Origin: an uncultured Pseudomonadales bacterium
Lineage (GTDB): Bacteria > Pseudomonadota > Gammaproteobacteria > Pseudomonadales > Pseudohongiellaceae
Direction: 5' to 3'
Assembly: GCA_943789485.1 (NCBI GenBank)
Contig: CALSUH010000008.1
Location: forward strand, 1 to 64,000
Length of the DNA stretch: 64,000 nucleotides
Part shown: piece after piece, positions 1-8,007 of the stretch
How the letters are laid out: each line of letters begins with the position of its first letter
How positions within the stretch are numbered: position 1 is the first letter of the stretch
Translations under genes and position numbers: made by a program
The notes under the pieces: generated by a model
Seen by the model: the letters and a program-made list of their open reading frames with translations, nothing else
What the model was told of the DNA's origin: nothing
Databases searched by the model: none

Positions 1-131
1 GTTCCCAGAGTATGCAGTGCGGACCAGACATTTATCTGACATGGCCTAGGTTTATATCCGATTTTTTTATTGGTTAGTTTTGTCACCCAATGAGAAGGTT
101 GCCCGTCAGATATCCCGTCTCAAGAAAGAAA

Positions 132-160
132 TTGAAATGACCGTCGGTCAGTTATATAAT
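132..160 (+). promoter_or_regulatory. sigma70 promoter with palindromic operator in the spacer
   Basis: TTGAAA at 132-137 and TATAAT at 155-160 are separated by exactly 17 bp, a near-consensus sigma70 promoter. The spacer holds the 13-bp palindrome TGACCGTCGGTCA (138-150, odd centre). A repressor bound there would block RNA polymerase. The next gene is a TetR-type regulator, so autoregulation through this site is the simplest inference. The promoter is intact although the genes it drives are decayed. Confidence 0.75.
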
Positions 161-241
161 GATTTGGTGATCAGCTAATGGCCGAGAGCTGTCAATCAAT
201 CTTAGCCAGGTATCTAAACAAAAAACAGTATGGAGATACTC

Positions 242-942
242 ATGAGTTCAGTCGTTGCGATTAATCAGAGAGCGAGAAGCGCAGAACAAAAGGCGCTGCG
301 GCGACACGCAGTACTAGAGGCGGCCGAAACGTACTTCCTTGAGGTTGGGTATGAGGCATTCTCTATGTCTAAACTCGCCAAGAACATTGGGTTAGCCAAG
401 GGCACGCTGTACCTTTACTTCCAAACTAGGGAAGAGCTTTTCCTGACTCTTTATGAGCAAAGCCTGATTCGATGGAGTAAGGTTTTCATCGATGACTTAT
501 CTGATTCGATGACGAGTAAGGCGTATTCCCAAAAACTATTTAGCACTGCCTCGGCAGATGGCACCTTCTTACCTTTACTTATCAGGCTTGAACATATGAT
601 CGAACACAATGTTGCCATTCCCGGCTCATCAGTTCTAAGCAAGTGTTCATACATCAGGTGAGGCGCTTGCTGAGGCCACGTCCATCTCACTCAGATTGAG
701 TGAAGCGCAAGCGATAGAGGTGGTAAAAACAATGGGCGTCCTCTCTGATTGGTGCAACCCAAGGGGACCAGGGTCCCTCACTGGATAACGAAGAGTTACC
801 TGAAGATGTTCAAAATCTTATCGTCAGTTTTTCGTCCGAGCCTCTCTTTATTAAGAATGCTGTTCGCATCATAGAGGGCATTCGCGCGGAAGCTGCATCC
901 ATATTTAAGCGAATCAAACCCCTAGGCAATCGCAATCAATAG
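242..942 (+). pseudogene. TetR/AcrR-family regulator, broken by two frameshifts
   Basis: The N-terminal part is a typical TetR DNA-binding domain: a helix-turn-helix around residues 25-65 ending in GLAKGTLYLYFQTREELF, followed by an alpha-helical ligand-domain start. Two possible starts lie at 230 and 242; the ATG at 242 gives an N-terminus closer to the family. The frame stops at 661. Sequence continues in a second frame from about 640 (reading SVHTSGEALAEATSISLRLS) and in a third from about 755, ending at the TAG at 940-942. Joined, the frames give about 230 residues, close to normal TetR length. The gene begins about 80 bp after the promoter/operator and lies 30 bp before the aldehyde dehydrogenase, as expected for an autoregulated local repressor. 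The intact HTH could still be made as a truncated protein, but dimerisation would be lost. Confidence 0.8.
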
Positions 943-972
943 AAAAATACAGACCAACCTGAGATACAAATT

Positions 973-2434
973 ATGAGCACAGCTAACACGCAAAACGTCA
1001 CCAAATTAGACACTCAGAACCTGAAGCACTAGTCGAACTGCAGAGAAGCAAGTTCCGTGCTGAGGGCGAAGTCACCTATTCGACACGGATTGACCGCCTA
1101 AAGAGACTAAAGGCACTGATTGTTGAAAATAAAACAGAGTTTGCGGAAACGACCAAACGCGAATTTGGCGGTGCACGATCCTATGAATTCAGTTTGTTCT
1201 CAGAGTTCGCGTCAAAGGTCGAAGGCATCGACTATTCAATGAAACATTTGAAAGCGTGGATGAAACCTGAAAAACGAAAAACCAACAAGCCGATGAATTT
1301 TTTGGGCGGAAAGAGCCAGGTCAGGCATTTCCCCAAGGGCGTTGTTGGCATCATTTCTCCTTGGAATCTGCCCTTTGGTTTGACTGTTGCGCCTTTGACC
1401 AGTGCGCTTGCTGCAGGTAACCGAGCGATTACTGAAACCTTCTGAGTTCGTTCCTGAAACAGCGGCACTGTTCGCCGAAGTTGTCCCCAAATATTTCTCA
1501 GAAGATGAAGTCGCAGTCGTAACCGGTGGTGCAGATATTAGTCAACGATTTGCGGAGCTGCCTTTCGATCACCTTCTGTTTACCGGGTCTACTAATGTCG
1601 GCGCAAAAGTAATGCAATCAGCCTCAAAAAATCTGGTTCCCGTCACGCTAGAACTTGGCGGCAAGTCACCTGTCATTATTGGCCGTAGCGCAAAGCTTGA
1701 TCTGGCGGGAACACGCCTTACATTCGGTAAGCTTTTAAATGGTGGTCAATTATGCCTGTCGCCAGACTACGTTGTCGTGCCGAATGAGCTGGAAGAGCAG
1801 CTCATTGCGCGGGTAGTTCATGAGGCACAGTCGATGTATCCAAACATCACCGAAAATGAGGATTACGCGGGTGTTATCAACGAAAGACACTTCGCCAGGT
1901 TACAGAACTACATTGATGACGCAGTTGCCAAGGGCGCTAAGCTTACGATTGTTGGTGCTGATAAAACTCGTGCGTCTAAAGACAATCGTCGTATGCCCTT
2001 ACACATTTTACAAAACGTCAATGAAGATATGTTGGTGATGCACGAGGAAATATTTGGTCCTATTCTTCCCGTAATGACCTATTCCGATATGACTGAAGTT
2101 CCAGATATGATTGAACCCCGCCGAAATCCGCTTGCCATGTATTACTTCGGCAAAGATAAAGCGTGAGCAGGAGTATTTACTAAGCCATGTGCAAAGTGGT
2201 GGTGTTTGTATCAATGATATTACGCTTCACTACGTACAAGAGGACCTGCCATTTGGTGGTGTTGGCGCTTCTGGTATGGGTGCCTATCACGGCCCGGAAG
2301 GGTTTAGAAGCCTGAGCCACGCCCGCGCGATTTACAGTCAAACTATGATCGATGTCTTGCCTATCATTGGTGCGCGTCCGCCCTTTGGTGAAAAGTTTCG
2401 CAAGAATATAAGCAAAATTCTTGGCCCAATTTAA
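973..2434 (+). pseudogene. aldehyde dehydrogenase, coniferyl-aldehyde-dehydrogenase type, multiply frameshifted
   Basis: Reading across frames recovers a full aldehyde dehydrogenase of about 480 residues. Segments include the GIISPWNLPFGLT cofactor region, LELGGKSPVI, and the catalytic cysteine region NGGQLCLSPDYVVVP. The last resembles coniferyl aldehyde dehydrogenases (CalB type), which oxidise aromatic or medium-chain aldehydes with NAD(P)+. The first frame stops at about 1032 (TAG after 19 codons). Further shifts lie near 1035, 1430 and 2165, and the C-terminal piece with QEDLPFGGVGASG ends at 2434. At least three separate lesions make this a pseudogene. It follows the TetR gene by 30 bp and precedes another broken oxidoreductase, so the whole operon has decayed. 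The substrate assignment is by family resemblance only. Confidence 0.82.
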
Positions 2435-2606
2435 AGGTAAAGCCAGAGTATTTTGTACAGGCTAAACGGTTGAGCTTGCACTTCAAAGCCATGAAATTGA
2501 CTTGGTTTTATCCCGCCACGGGAGGTAATAAGTTGCGTAGCCGCCGAATAATCAAGGTATTTTTAGGAGGGGAAGCAAATATGAAAAGAGCACTGGGAGA
2601 GTTATC

Positions 2607-3618
2607 GTGACTAAAAATCGACAATGGCTATTAGCCGAGCGACCTTATGGAATGGTTGGTCCGCATAATTTCAAGTACGCCGAAACGCCGATTCCTGAGC
2701 CGAAAAGTGGTGAGGTGCTGGTAAAGAATCTTTTCTTATCATTTGATCCTGCACAACGTAACTGGATGGTTGACCGCAAGGCTTATCTACCGCCAGTGGC
2801 CATCGGAGAGCCTATGCGGGCAGGTTCTGTTGGAGAAGTCATAGAGTCGCATCATGACGATTATCAAGTGGGCGATCTCGTGCAAACGACCGGCTGCTGG
2901 CAAGATTATGTGGTTGCAGCCCCCGGTGAAGGCCCAATGGGCTTGGTTAAATTGCCAGCAGGGGTGTCGCCTGAAATGATGTTGTCTGTGCTAGGTATAA
3001 CCGGGCTCACGGCGTATTTTGGCTTGCTGGAGATTGGTCAGCCTAAAGCCGGTGAAACCGTTCTTGTTTCTGGTGCTGCAGGTTCTACTGGCTCGTTTGT
3101 TGGTCAGATCGCAAAAATTAAGGGTTGCCGTGTCGTAGGTATTGCTGGCGGCCCAGATAAGTGTCGATGGTTAAAAGAGACTGCCGGCTTCGACGCCGTC
3201 ATCGACTATAAAAATGAGGATGTTAATGCGCAAATTGCTCATCACTGCCCTGACAAGTGGGACGTATTCTTCGATAACGTAGGCGGCCCATCCTCGAGGC
3301 AGCCCTAGATCACGTTAATCTGCGCTCTCGGGTTGTTCTATGCGGGAGTATCTCTGGCTATAACGCGACTGGACCGATACCCGGACCCTCGAATTTGTCG
3401 AACCTGACCATTAACCGAGCGCGAATGGAAGGATTCGTTATTTTGGATTACATGCCGCGAGCGATGGAAGCCATTCAAGATTTAATGGCTGGATTTCATC
3501 GGGCCAATTAATTTACCAGGTCGACTTACAGGAGGGCTTTGAAAATATCCCTGCCACTTTACAGCGGCTTTATGCCGGGCAAAATCTTGGCAAGCAGCTA
3601 CTCAAAATAGGCTCCTAG
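2607..3618 (+). pseudogene. NADP-dependent MDR-family oxidoreductase (CurA/2-alkenal-reductase-like), frameshifted
   Basis: The intact first part (234 codons) has the medium-chain dehydrogenase/reductase layout without zinc ligands: an N-terminal GroES-like half, then the nucleotide-binding fold with GETVLVSGAAGSTGSFVGQI. Opening motifs match the prostaglandin-reductase/CurA branch, which reduces activated alkenes or quinones with NADPH. A shift near 3293, at FFDNVGGP, ends the frame at 3308. The C-terminal part continues in other frames (NLRSRVVLCGSISGYN, then NIPATLQRLYAGQNLGKQLLKIGS) to the TAG at 3616-3618, with a second lesion near 3505. Together about 335 residues, normal for the family. 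It is the third broken gene of the TetR operon and probably worked with the aldehyde dehydrogenase in disposing of reactive aldehydes or enals. Confidence 0.8.
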
Positions 3619-3638
3619 AAATAACTAGCAGGATTGCA

Positions 3639-3710
3639 ATGACACACATCATACACAAGCAACGTGAGGAATTACCTGAGTTAGAGTCGATATTTGAGAT
3701 GAAGGTCTAA
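3639..3710 (+). other. 23-codon stub, possible beginning of a fourth decayed gene
   Basis: An ATG with a weak upstream AGGA (3630-3633) opens a 23-codon frame starting MTHIIHKQREELPELE and stopping at 3710. It directly follows the broken MDR gene, where a further operon member would be expected, and is followed at once by an IS3 remnant. It could be the surviving 5' end of a gene cut by the insertion. It is too short to assign a family. Confidence 0.25.
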
Positions 3711-3769
3711 CAAGTTGCAGGACCAATGAACAGGCTAAGTTCCACTGTGAGACCTGATAAAGGCGTGCC

Positions 3770-4042
3770 TTACTCGGGCTGGTTGGCAAAGTACGCCGCT
3801 GTTTTTAATATGTCGCGCTCTTCTGTAACACGTTTAAGCTCTTTCTTGAGTTGCCGTATTTCAACCAGCTCTGCCGCCAATTCTTGATGTTTAGCAGGGT
3901 CAGCGCCGTATTTTTTTCAGGCATAAAGGCTGTGTGTTGTGACGCCAAAGCGGCTTGCCACTTCTGTAACACTGTGGCGTCGCTCAACTACCTGACGAAC
4001 TGCTTCTACTTTAAATTCTTCTGTGTATCGATTGTTGCTCAT
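3770..4042 (-). pseudogene. IS3-family transposase OrfA remnant
   Basis: On the minus strand an ATG at 4042 opens MSNNRYTEEFKVEAVRQVVE, followed by the helix-turn-helix SVTEVASRFGVTTHSLYA. Next comes an in-frame TGA, then KKYGADPAKHQELAAELVEI and a leucine-zipper-like tail (LKKELKRVTEERDILKTAAYFA) ending at TAA 3770-3772. This is the standard OrfA (HTH_Tnp_1 type) of IS3-family elements. The stop sits where members usually carry W-x-KKYG, so a small deletion of TGG-type sequence is likely. No OrfB follows in the same orientation, so the element is dead. Confidence 0.82.
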
Positions 4043-4199
4043 ATTCACCTCTCTTATAGCCATTTTGTATAACTGAAAGGTGTTTAGTAAAGTGATAGCG
4101 ATTCAGGTGTTTCAGTCCCTCGCGCGCTCCTTTGGTAGAATATAAGTAAGTTGAAAGGCTTGTTTGTAGGCCGGGCTGCTAGGTGATGATTAAGTACCG

Positions 4200-4560
4200 T
4201 TATTGCGCTACGGGCATCATCAAGCGCTTAGGTTTAGTGCGTTGCCAGCTGCCGCAGCATACTTATAAAAAGCAGAACAAGAACATGCGGCGATTGAGAA
4301 CCATCTAAGACAAGAATTTCAGTGGCACAGGCAAACCAAGTTTGGTGCGGTGATGTAACGTATATATGAGCTGAAAACCGCTGGTCGTATCTAGCGGTAG
4401 CAATGGGTTTATTTTTTCGCAAGCCAATAGGCAGGGCAATATCACATTCACCCAACAGCGAGGTGACAGGCAAGGCTTTAACTATGGCCTTTGAAGCAAG
4501 AGGAAGACCCCAATCCAGCAAGCTGCTGGCGGGGAATAGTTGCAAATCGAACAAACCACC
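4200..4560 (+). pseudogene. IS3-family transposase OrfB fragment, heavily decayed
   Basis: In shifting plus-strand frames one reads IIKRLGLVRCQLPQHTYKK (about 4216-4272), a QEFQWHRQTKFG stretch, then VWCGDVTYI, a stop, and AENRWSYLAVAMGLFFRKPIG continuing to about 4513 with EVTGKALTMAFEARGRPQ. These match the rve integrase core of IS3 OrfB: first catalytic Asp in WxxDxTYI and the block after it. The later Asp and Glu of the DDE triad are missing or unreadable. Orientation is opposite to the OrfA remnant at 3770-4042, so two insertions, or an inversion, contributed. Confidence 0.75.
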
Positions 4561-4698
4561 TAGAATCAACCCGTTTAGATCACTAAAGGTGTGACAAACT
4601 CTGTCAAAGAAGCGCAGGAATGCGGGTTTCAGAGCACTAAAAACAAAGATATAGCAAACCCTTGCTACTATTGAAGCTCTAAGCTGAATTGATATTTT

Positions 4699-4750
4699 AT
4701 CTTGATAAGATGTAAAATATATTTTACTATATGTAAAAATATTTATACAT
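4699..4750 (+). promoter_or_regulatory. promoter overlapped by tandem AT-rich palindromes (putative Xre operators)
   Basis: Three inverted repeats follow one another: ATCTT-GAT-AAGAT (4699-4711), the perfect 16-bp palindrome GTAAAATATATTTTAC (4712-4727), and the near-palindrome ATGTAAAAATATTTATACAT (4731-4750). A plausible promoter, TTGATA (4702-4707) with 17 bp to TACTAT (4725-4730), lies inside them. The downstream pair encodes a membrane protein and a small Xre regulator, so autorepression through these sites is inferred. The shared GTAAAA half-site suggests cooperative binding by one dimeric protein. Confidence 0.65.
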
Positions 4751-4767
4751 TAAGTTGGATGATAGGT

Positions 4768-5208
4768 ATGTCGTATAAGGAAAAAAGTTTACTTGCCTCT
4801 TTGGGTGCTACGCTAATAGTGTTTGGATGGTATTTTTACCAATTTTTTTCAATTCAAATGGTTAATATTGGGCATGAATTTACGTTCAATGACATTTTTA
4901 GACCAATTATTCTAATCGTGATATTGGAGATTATTATTCAATCTTTCTTGGCAGGAAGGGATAAAAATAAAGAAGATGAAAGAGATGCACTGATTGAATT
5001 AACTTCTTACAGAAATGGTTATTGGGTCCTGAGTATAGGAGTATGGTTTCTATTGATACAGCTTTTGTATGTTGGAAGTGGTGGTTGGTATGATATTTTT
5101 GGAAATTCATCCCCCGCATTTATATCCCATTTGTTACTACTATTTTTTGTTCTAGCGGAAGTGACTAATTTCATCACCCAACTTTACCATTACCGCAAAG
5201 GTATTTAA
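4768..5208 (+). CDS. small integral membrane protein paired with an Xre regulator
   Basis: A 146-residue protein with four hydrophobic segments (about residues 7-30, 42-62, 88-108 and 118-138) and a charged cytoplasmic loop with DERDALIELTSYRNGYW in the middle. This topology, with a DERD loop, resembles the DUF2178-type membrane proteins often found next to a short Cro/Xre regulator. An upstream in-frame ATG at 4702 lies inside the promoter, so the start is placed at 4768 behind a GGATGATAGG ribosome-binding region; 4759 is an alternative. The stop is 1 bp from the next start, so the two genes are translationally linked. No enzymatic motif was seen. The gene is AT-rich compared with the core genes, suggesting transfer. 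Confidence 0.75.
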   Translation: MSYKEKSLLASLGATLIVFGWYFYQFFSIQMVNIGHEFTFNDIFRPIILIVILEIIIQSFLAGRDKNKEDERDALIELTSYRNGYWVLSIGVWFLLIQLLYVGSGGWYDIFGNSSPAFISHLLLLFFVLAEVTNFITQLYHYRKGI

Positions 5209-5209
5209 G

Positions 5210-5416
5210 TTGTCTAAGCGTTTAAGTAACAATATTAGAAAATTAAGATTTGAGGCAGACGAAATGTCTCAGCAAGCTTTAGCAGATAAAGTGGGTGTAA
5301 CTCGGCAAACAATATTAGCCATTGAAAAAGACAAATACTCCCCATCCTTAGAAGTTGCTTTTAAAATATCCAACGTATTCAAGACATCTTTGGAAGATGT
5401 TTTTACCTATGATTAG
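5210..5416 (+). CDS. small Xre/Cro-type HTH regulator
   Basis: A 68-residue protein that is essentially one HTH_3 domain: SQQALADKVGVTRQTILAIE forms helices 2-3 of the Cro/C1 fold, followed by the usual YSPSLEVAFKISNVF and a C-terminal LEDVF. It belongs to the short regulators (YozG-like) typically encoded immediately after a DUF2178-type membrane protein. The start codon is TTG, 1 bp after the stop of the membrane protein gene. It is the obvious candidate for binding the palindromes at 4699-4750 and repressing its own operon. Its signal is unknown; the membrane partner may sequester or modulate it. Confidence 0.85.
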   Translation: MSKRLSNNIRKLRFEADEMSQQALADKVGVTRQTILAIEKDKYSPSLEVAFKISNVFKTSLEDVFTYD

Positions 5417-5617
5417 CGACATTTTATAGAGGCAAACCTTGCCACAAATTAGGTTGAAATAGGGAATATGATAGTAAAAACAGAGAAGTGCTGTGACAAG
5501 AATACGGCAAGGTCAGATTTATACTTCTGTATCCCTTTTTTTATAAGGGTTCCAAATCGTGCAACTATTGAGTGGAAATAGGTTGGCTTCTATTAGAACA
5601 GCCTAAAAGGATTTACG

Positions 5618-6004
5618 ATGAGCTATATGCAACTCACCTATTTACATCTTGGCACTTTAGCGCCGGCCTTCATCTTGGGAACGTACTTACTCATTAATCG
5701 CAAGGGCACCCCAGCCCATCAGTTACTTGGCAAACTCTACATGGGATTAATGCTATTTACTGCTACCGTGACCCTCTTTATGGAGGCTCAAGTAGGCCCT
5801 TTATTTTTAAATCATTTTGGCTACCTTCATTTACTAAGCTTGTTAGTCCTGCGCACCGTTCCCTTAGCCTATAAAGCGGCAAGGTGCGGTAATATAAAAG
5901 CACACAAACGTCATATGATTGGTTTGTATATTGGAGCACTGCTGTTGGCGGGCGGCTTCACACTGATGCCTGGGCGCTTAATGAACATGTGGCTCTTTGG
6001 CTAA
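5618..6004 (+). CDS. DUF2306-like predicted membrane protein
   Basis: A 128-residue protein with four predicted transmembrane helices. The pattern HLGTLAPAFILGTYLL, then GTPAHQLLGKLYMGLM, then a HFGYLHLLSLLVL helix and an IKAHKRHMIGLYIGALLLAG helix fits the DUF2306 (COG5395) membrane family. Conserved His residues at the helix ends are typical and might bind metal or haem, but no function is established. The ribosome-binding site AAAGGA lies 7 bp before the ATG. It stands alone between the Xre pair and the toxin-antitoxin remnant and has its own upstream region of about 200 bp without other features. Confidence 0.75.
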   Translation: MSYMQLTYLHLGTLAPAFILGTYLLINRKGTPAHQLLGKLYMGLMLFTATVTLFMEAQVGPLFLNHFGYLHLLSLLVLRTVPLAYKAARCGNIKAHKRHMIGLYIGALLLAGGFTLMPGRLMNMWLFG

Positions 6005-6054
6005 TCTAATCGCCTACTGCCAAGGCTTGCAGTACAGCAGTTCAACCATTAGCA

Positions 6055-6528
6055 ATGTATTCTATAAGAAACAGAATGAAGAAAATTACAGGGAAAATAG
6101 CAGAGGATGCGATTAGTCAACTTGCCGCAATTGGGCAACTGATAAGGCAGTATCGTAAGTTATTTAAGATAAATGCAAATGCCGCCTCCGCGACTGCGGT
6201 CATACCCCGCGTGACACTGCACCGTATTGAGATGGGTGAGGCCACCTTGAGTATAGGTGCCTACCACAATGTAATAAGCGCTCTAGACCGACGTGACCTA
6301 GGTTTTGAGGCTAAGAGTGGCAGAGTCAGTAGGCTGCCTGTTCGTATCTCGCTAGCAGACTATCCCCAGTTAAAGCAGCTTGCATGGCATGTTCAGGGAG
6401 TTGATGAGCTATCTCCTGAGGCCCATTCGATCTATGAGCGTAACAAACGCTTCTCGGATATTGGAAGGCCTAGTGAGCGCGAGCTTATAGGGTTACTTAG
6501 GAATGCGTTTGAGGGAGTGGTGACTTGA
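6055..6528 (+). CDS. HTH protein, antitoxin-like partner of an AbiEii-type nucleotidyltransferase
   Basis: A 157-residue protein (or 150 from the ATG at 6076). Residues about 22-75 form an Xre-like helix-turn-helix ending in the recognisable TLHRIEMGEATLSIGAYHNV. The C-terminal part has LADYPQLKQLAWHVQG and ELSPEAHSIYERNKRF. This architecture is typical of regulators encoded directly upstream of AbiEii/DUF1814 nucleotidyltransferases. The second HTH helix is unusual (ANAASATAVIPRV in place of the QxELAxxAGVSR pattern), suggesting degeneration. The gene ends in TGATG, overlapping the start of the next gene. It may still act as a DNA-binding protein, but with its partner broken it is probably a relic. 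Confidence 0.6.
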   Translation: MYSIRNRMKKITGKIAEDAISQLAAIGQLIRQYRKLFKINANAASATAVIPRVTLHRIEMGEATLSIGAYHNVISALDRRDLGFEAKSGRVSRLPVRISLADYPQLKQLAWHVQGVDELSPEAHSIYERNKRFSDIGRPSERELIGLLRNAFEGVVT

Positions 6529-6794
6529 TGGTTAACCGTCCACATCAGCAACGAATAGCAAAAGTACTTGAGTCGCTCGAGGCAGGTTTGCTTAAGAAGT
6601 ATAACTGCTTATTCGCTAGGTGCGCAGCAATAGCCCTGCGCCACGCTGAGGACCGTGAATCGGTTGATACGGTTTTTTTGGCCTCGCACTTAGCCCCGTA
6701 TCGGCATCTGCGCACTTTAGCTCGTGAGCAGGGTGTTCAAGCGCTAATGAAAAGCACCGACACCGGCCAGTTTCAAACATTGAACTCAGCATGA
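6528..6794 (+). pseudogene. truncated, degenerate AbiEii-like nucleotidyltransferase toxin
   Basis: The first 60 codons follow the N-terminus of MNT-fold AbiEii/DUF1814 nucleotidyltransferases: QQRIAKVLESLEAGLLKKYN, then CLF, a core motif, ALRH, and RESVDTVFLAS. In functional members the core reads GGGTAIAL, GEYRESVDIDF. Here GGGT has become ARCA and the catalytic DxD has become DTV, so active-site residues are lost. The reading frame stops at 88 residues instead of about 230-300. Upstream TGATG coupling to the HTH gene is preserved, and the stop overlaps the start of the following membrane protein gene (ATGA at 6791-6794). The family call rests on the short motif pattern and gene context. 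Confidence 0.6.
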
Positions 6795-7450
6795 AAATAT
6801 TTTCAGTAAAAAGCATACCAATTGTTTCGTGGAGCTCCGATCACGCTTTGAGTTTTCGGCCGCGGATTCTAACCCTGTGCATTTTGTGTACAGGGTTGAC
6901 GATATTTGGCATAGGCGATGCTTTGTTAATTGCGTCAGGGGCGGGGAATAGCCCGTGGACCGTTTTATCTCAAGGTGTTTCACAGATTAGCGGCTGGAGT
7001 ATCGGTGTAACAACGTTCCTCACGAGTCTTGCGGTGCTACTGTTTTGGATACCGCTTAAACAGAAGCCGGGCATAGGCACCATTCTTAACGTAGTACTAA
7101 TCTCTATAGCGATCGAGGTTTCCCTGCCGTATCTCCCGCAGCCCGATAGCTATGGGTTACAGGTCGTCGAAGCGGGCTTAGGTATTCTTCTAGTTGGTTT
7201 TGGAAGCGGACTTTACCTGATAGCGAATCTCGGTCCGGGGCCACGCGATGGTCTGATGACAGGATTGCAGCGAGTCACTAATCTACCCGTGGCGAGGGTG
7301 CGCACAGCGATAGAGGTTGCGGTGGTGTTTTTTGGCTGGTTGTTGGGTGGGACCATAGGACTGGGGACTTTGATGTTTGCCTTTGGGATTGGGCCCGCTG
7401 TCTCTATGGGCCTTTATGTGGTTAATTATTTCTCGACGCGGTCGACTTAA
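6791..7450 (+). CDS. YczE/YitT-like integral membrane protein
   Basis: A 219-residue protein with about five to six transmembrane helices. The stretch GIGDALLIASGAGNSPWTVL, followed by later helices and GSGLYLIANLGPGPRDGLMTGL, is characteristic of the YczE (COG2364) membrane family, whose biochemical role is unknown. The start overlaps the end of the degenerate toxin gene by 4 bp (ATGA), an arrangement probably produced when the toxin gene was truncated. The C-terminus is followed after 7 bp by tadA, so the two are likely co-transcribed. An alternative start at a later codon cannot be excluded, since residues 1-22 are hydrophilic and poorly conserved-looking. Confidence 0.8.
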   Translation: MKIFSVKSIPIVSWSSDHALSFRPRILTLCILCTGLTIFGIGDALLIASGAGNSPWTVLSQGVSQISGWSIGVTTFLTSLAVLLFWIPLKQKPGIGTILNVVLISIAIEVSLPYLPQPDSYGLQVVEAGLGILLVGFGSGLYLIANLGPGPRDGLMTGLQRVTNLPVARVRTAIEVAVVFFGWLLGGTIGLGTLMFAFGIGPAVSMGLYVVNYFSTRST

Positions 7451-7457
7451 CTGAGCT

Positions 7458-7940
7458 ATGGCTAACGAATTAGGCTCAGAATCGACCATTCACGAACGCT
7501 GGATGCGCGAGGCTCTAATCCTTGCAGAGCAGGCCGCTGAGGCTGATGAGGTGCCGGTGGGTGCCATCGTTGTCCACAATGGTGAAATAATAGGAAGAGG
7601 CTTTAATCAGCCAATTCGCAGCTGTGACGCAACCGCGCACGCTGAAATCGTTGCCATAAGAAGCGCATCACAGTTGCGCAGTAACTACCGTCTGCCCGGC
7701 ACAACTGTCTATGTTACGATTGAGCCTTGCACGATGTGCTTGGGGGCAATGATTCACGCCCGTGTAGACAGGCTCGTTTTTGGTGCAACAGAACCGCGTG
7801 CCGGAGCTGTCGTGAGTCAGGGCTCGTTAATAAAGGCAGGCCATTTTAATCACCAATTGTCATTTATCGATGGGGTGCTGGCCGAAGAATGTTCTTCGCT
7901 AATGCAGAGCTTCTTCAGGAACAGGCGAAAAGGTAATTAG
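7458..7940 (+). CDS. tadA: tRNA-specific adenosine deaminase TadA
   Basis: A 160-residue cytidine-deaminase-fold enzyme that converts A34 of tRNA-Arg(ACG) to inosine. The zinc site is complete: HAE at residues 61-63 (E63 is the proton shuttle) and PCTMC at 90-94 giving C91 and C94. RGFNQPI (N50) and the YVTIEPCTMCLGAMIHARV block are typical of TadA rather than free-base deaminases. The length is normal. It sits 7 bp after the YczE-like gene. It is near purL, as in many gammaproteobacteria, with only a lipoprotein gene between them. Confidence 0.95.
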   Translation: MANELGSESTIHERWMREALILAEQAAEADEVPVGAIVVHNGEIIGRGFNQPIRSCDATAHAEIVAIRSASQLRSNYRLPGTTVYVTIEPCTMCLGAMIHARVDRLVFGATEPRAGAVVSQGSLIKAGHFNHQLSFIDGVLAEECSSLMQSFFRNRRKGN

Positions 7941-8007
7941 CTTGCCAAATCTGGGGCCAGCTTGTATAAGAATCCCCTAGCCTATTATTCAAGACAAAGT
8001 AATCTTT

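Noticed and set aside
3925-3927. TGA inside the IS3 OrfA as a selenocysteine or recoding site
   Set aside because: The codon replaces a short W-x stretch of a transposase that is dead in other respects; no SECIS-like hairpin was seen.
3770-4560. Intact IS3 element with programmed -1 frameshift
   Set aside because: OrfA and OrfB remnants are on opposite strands and both carry stops.
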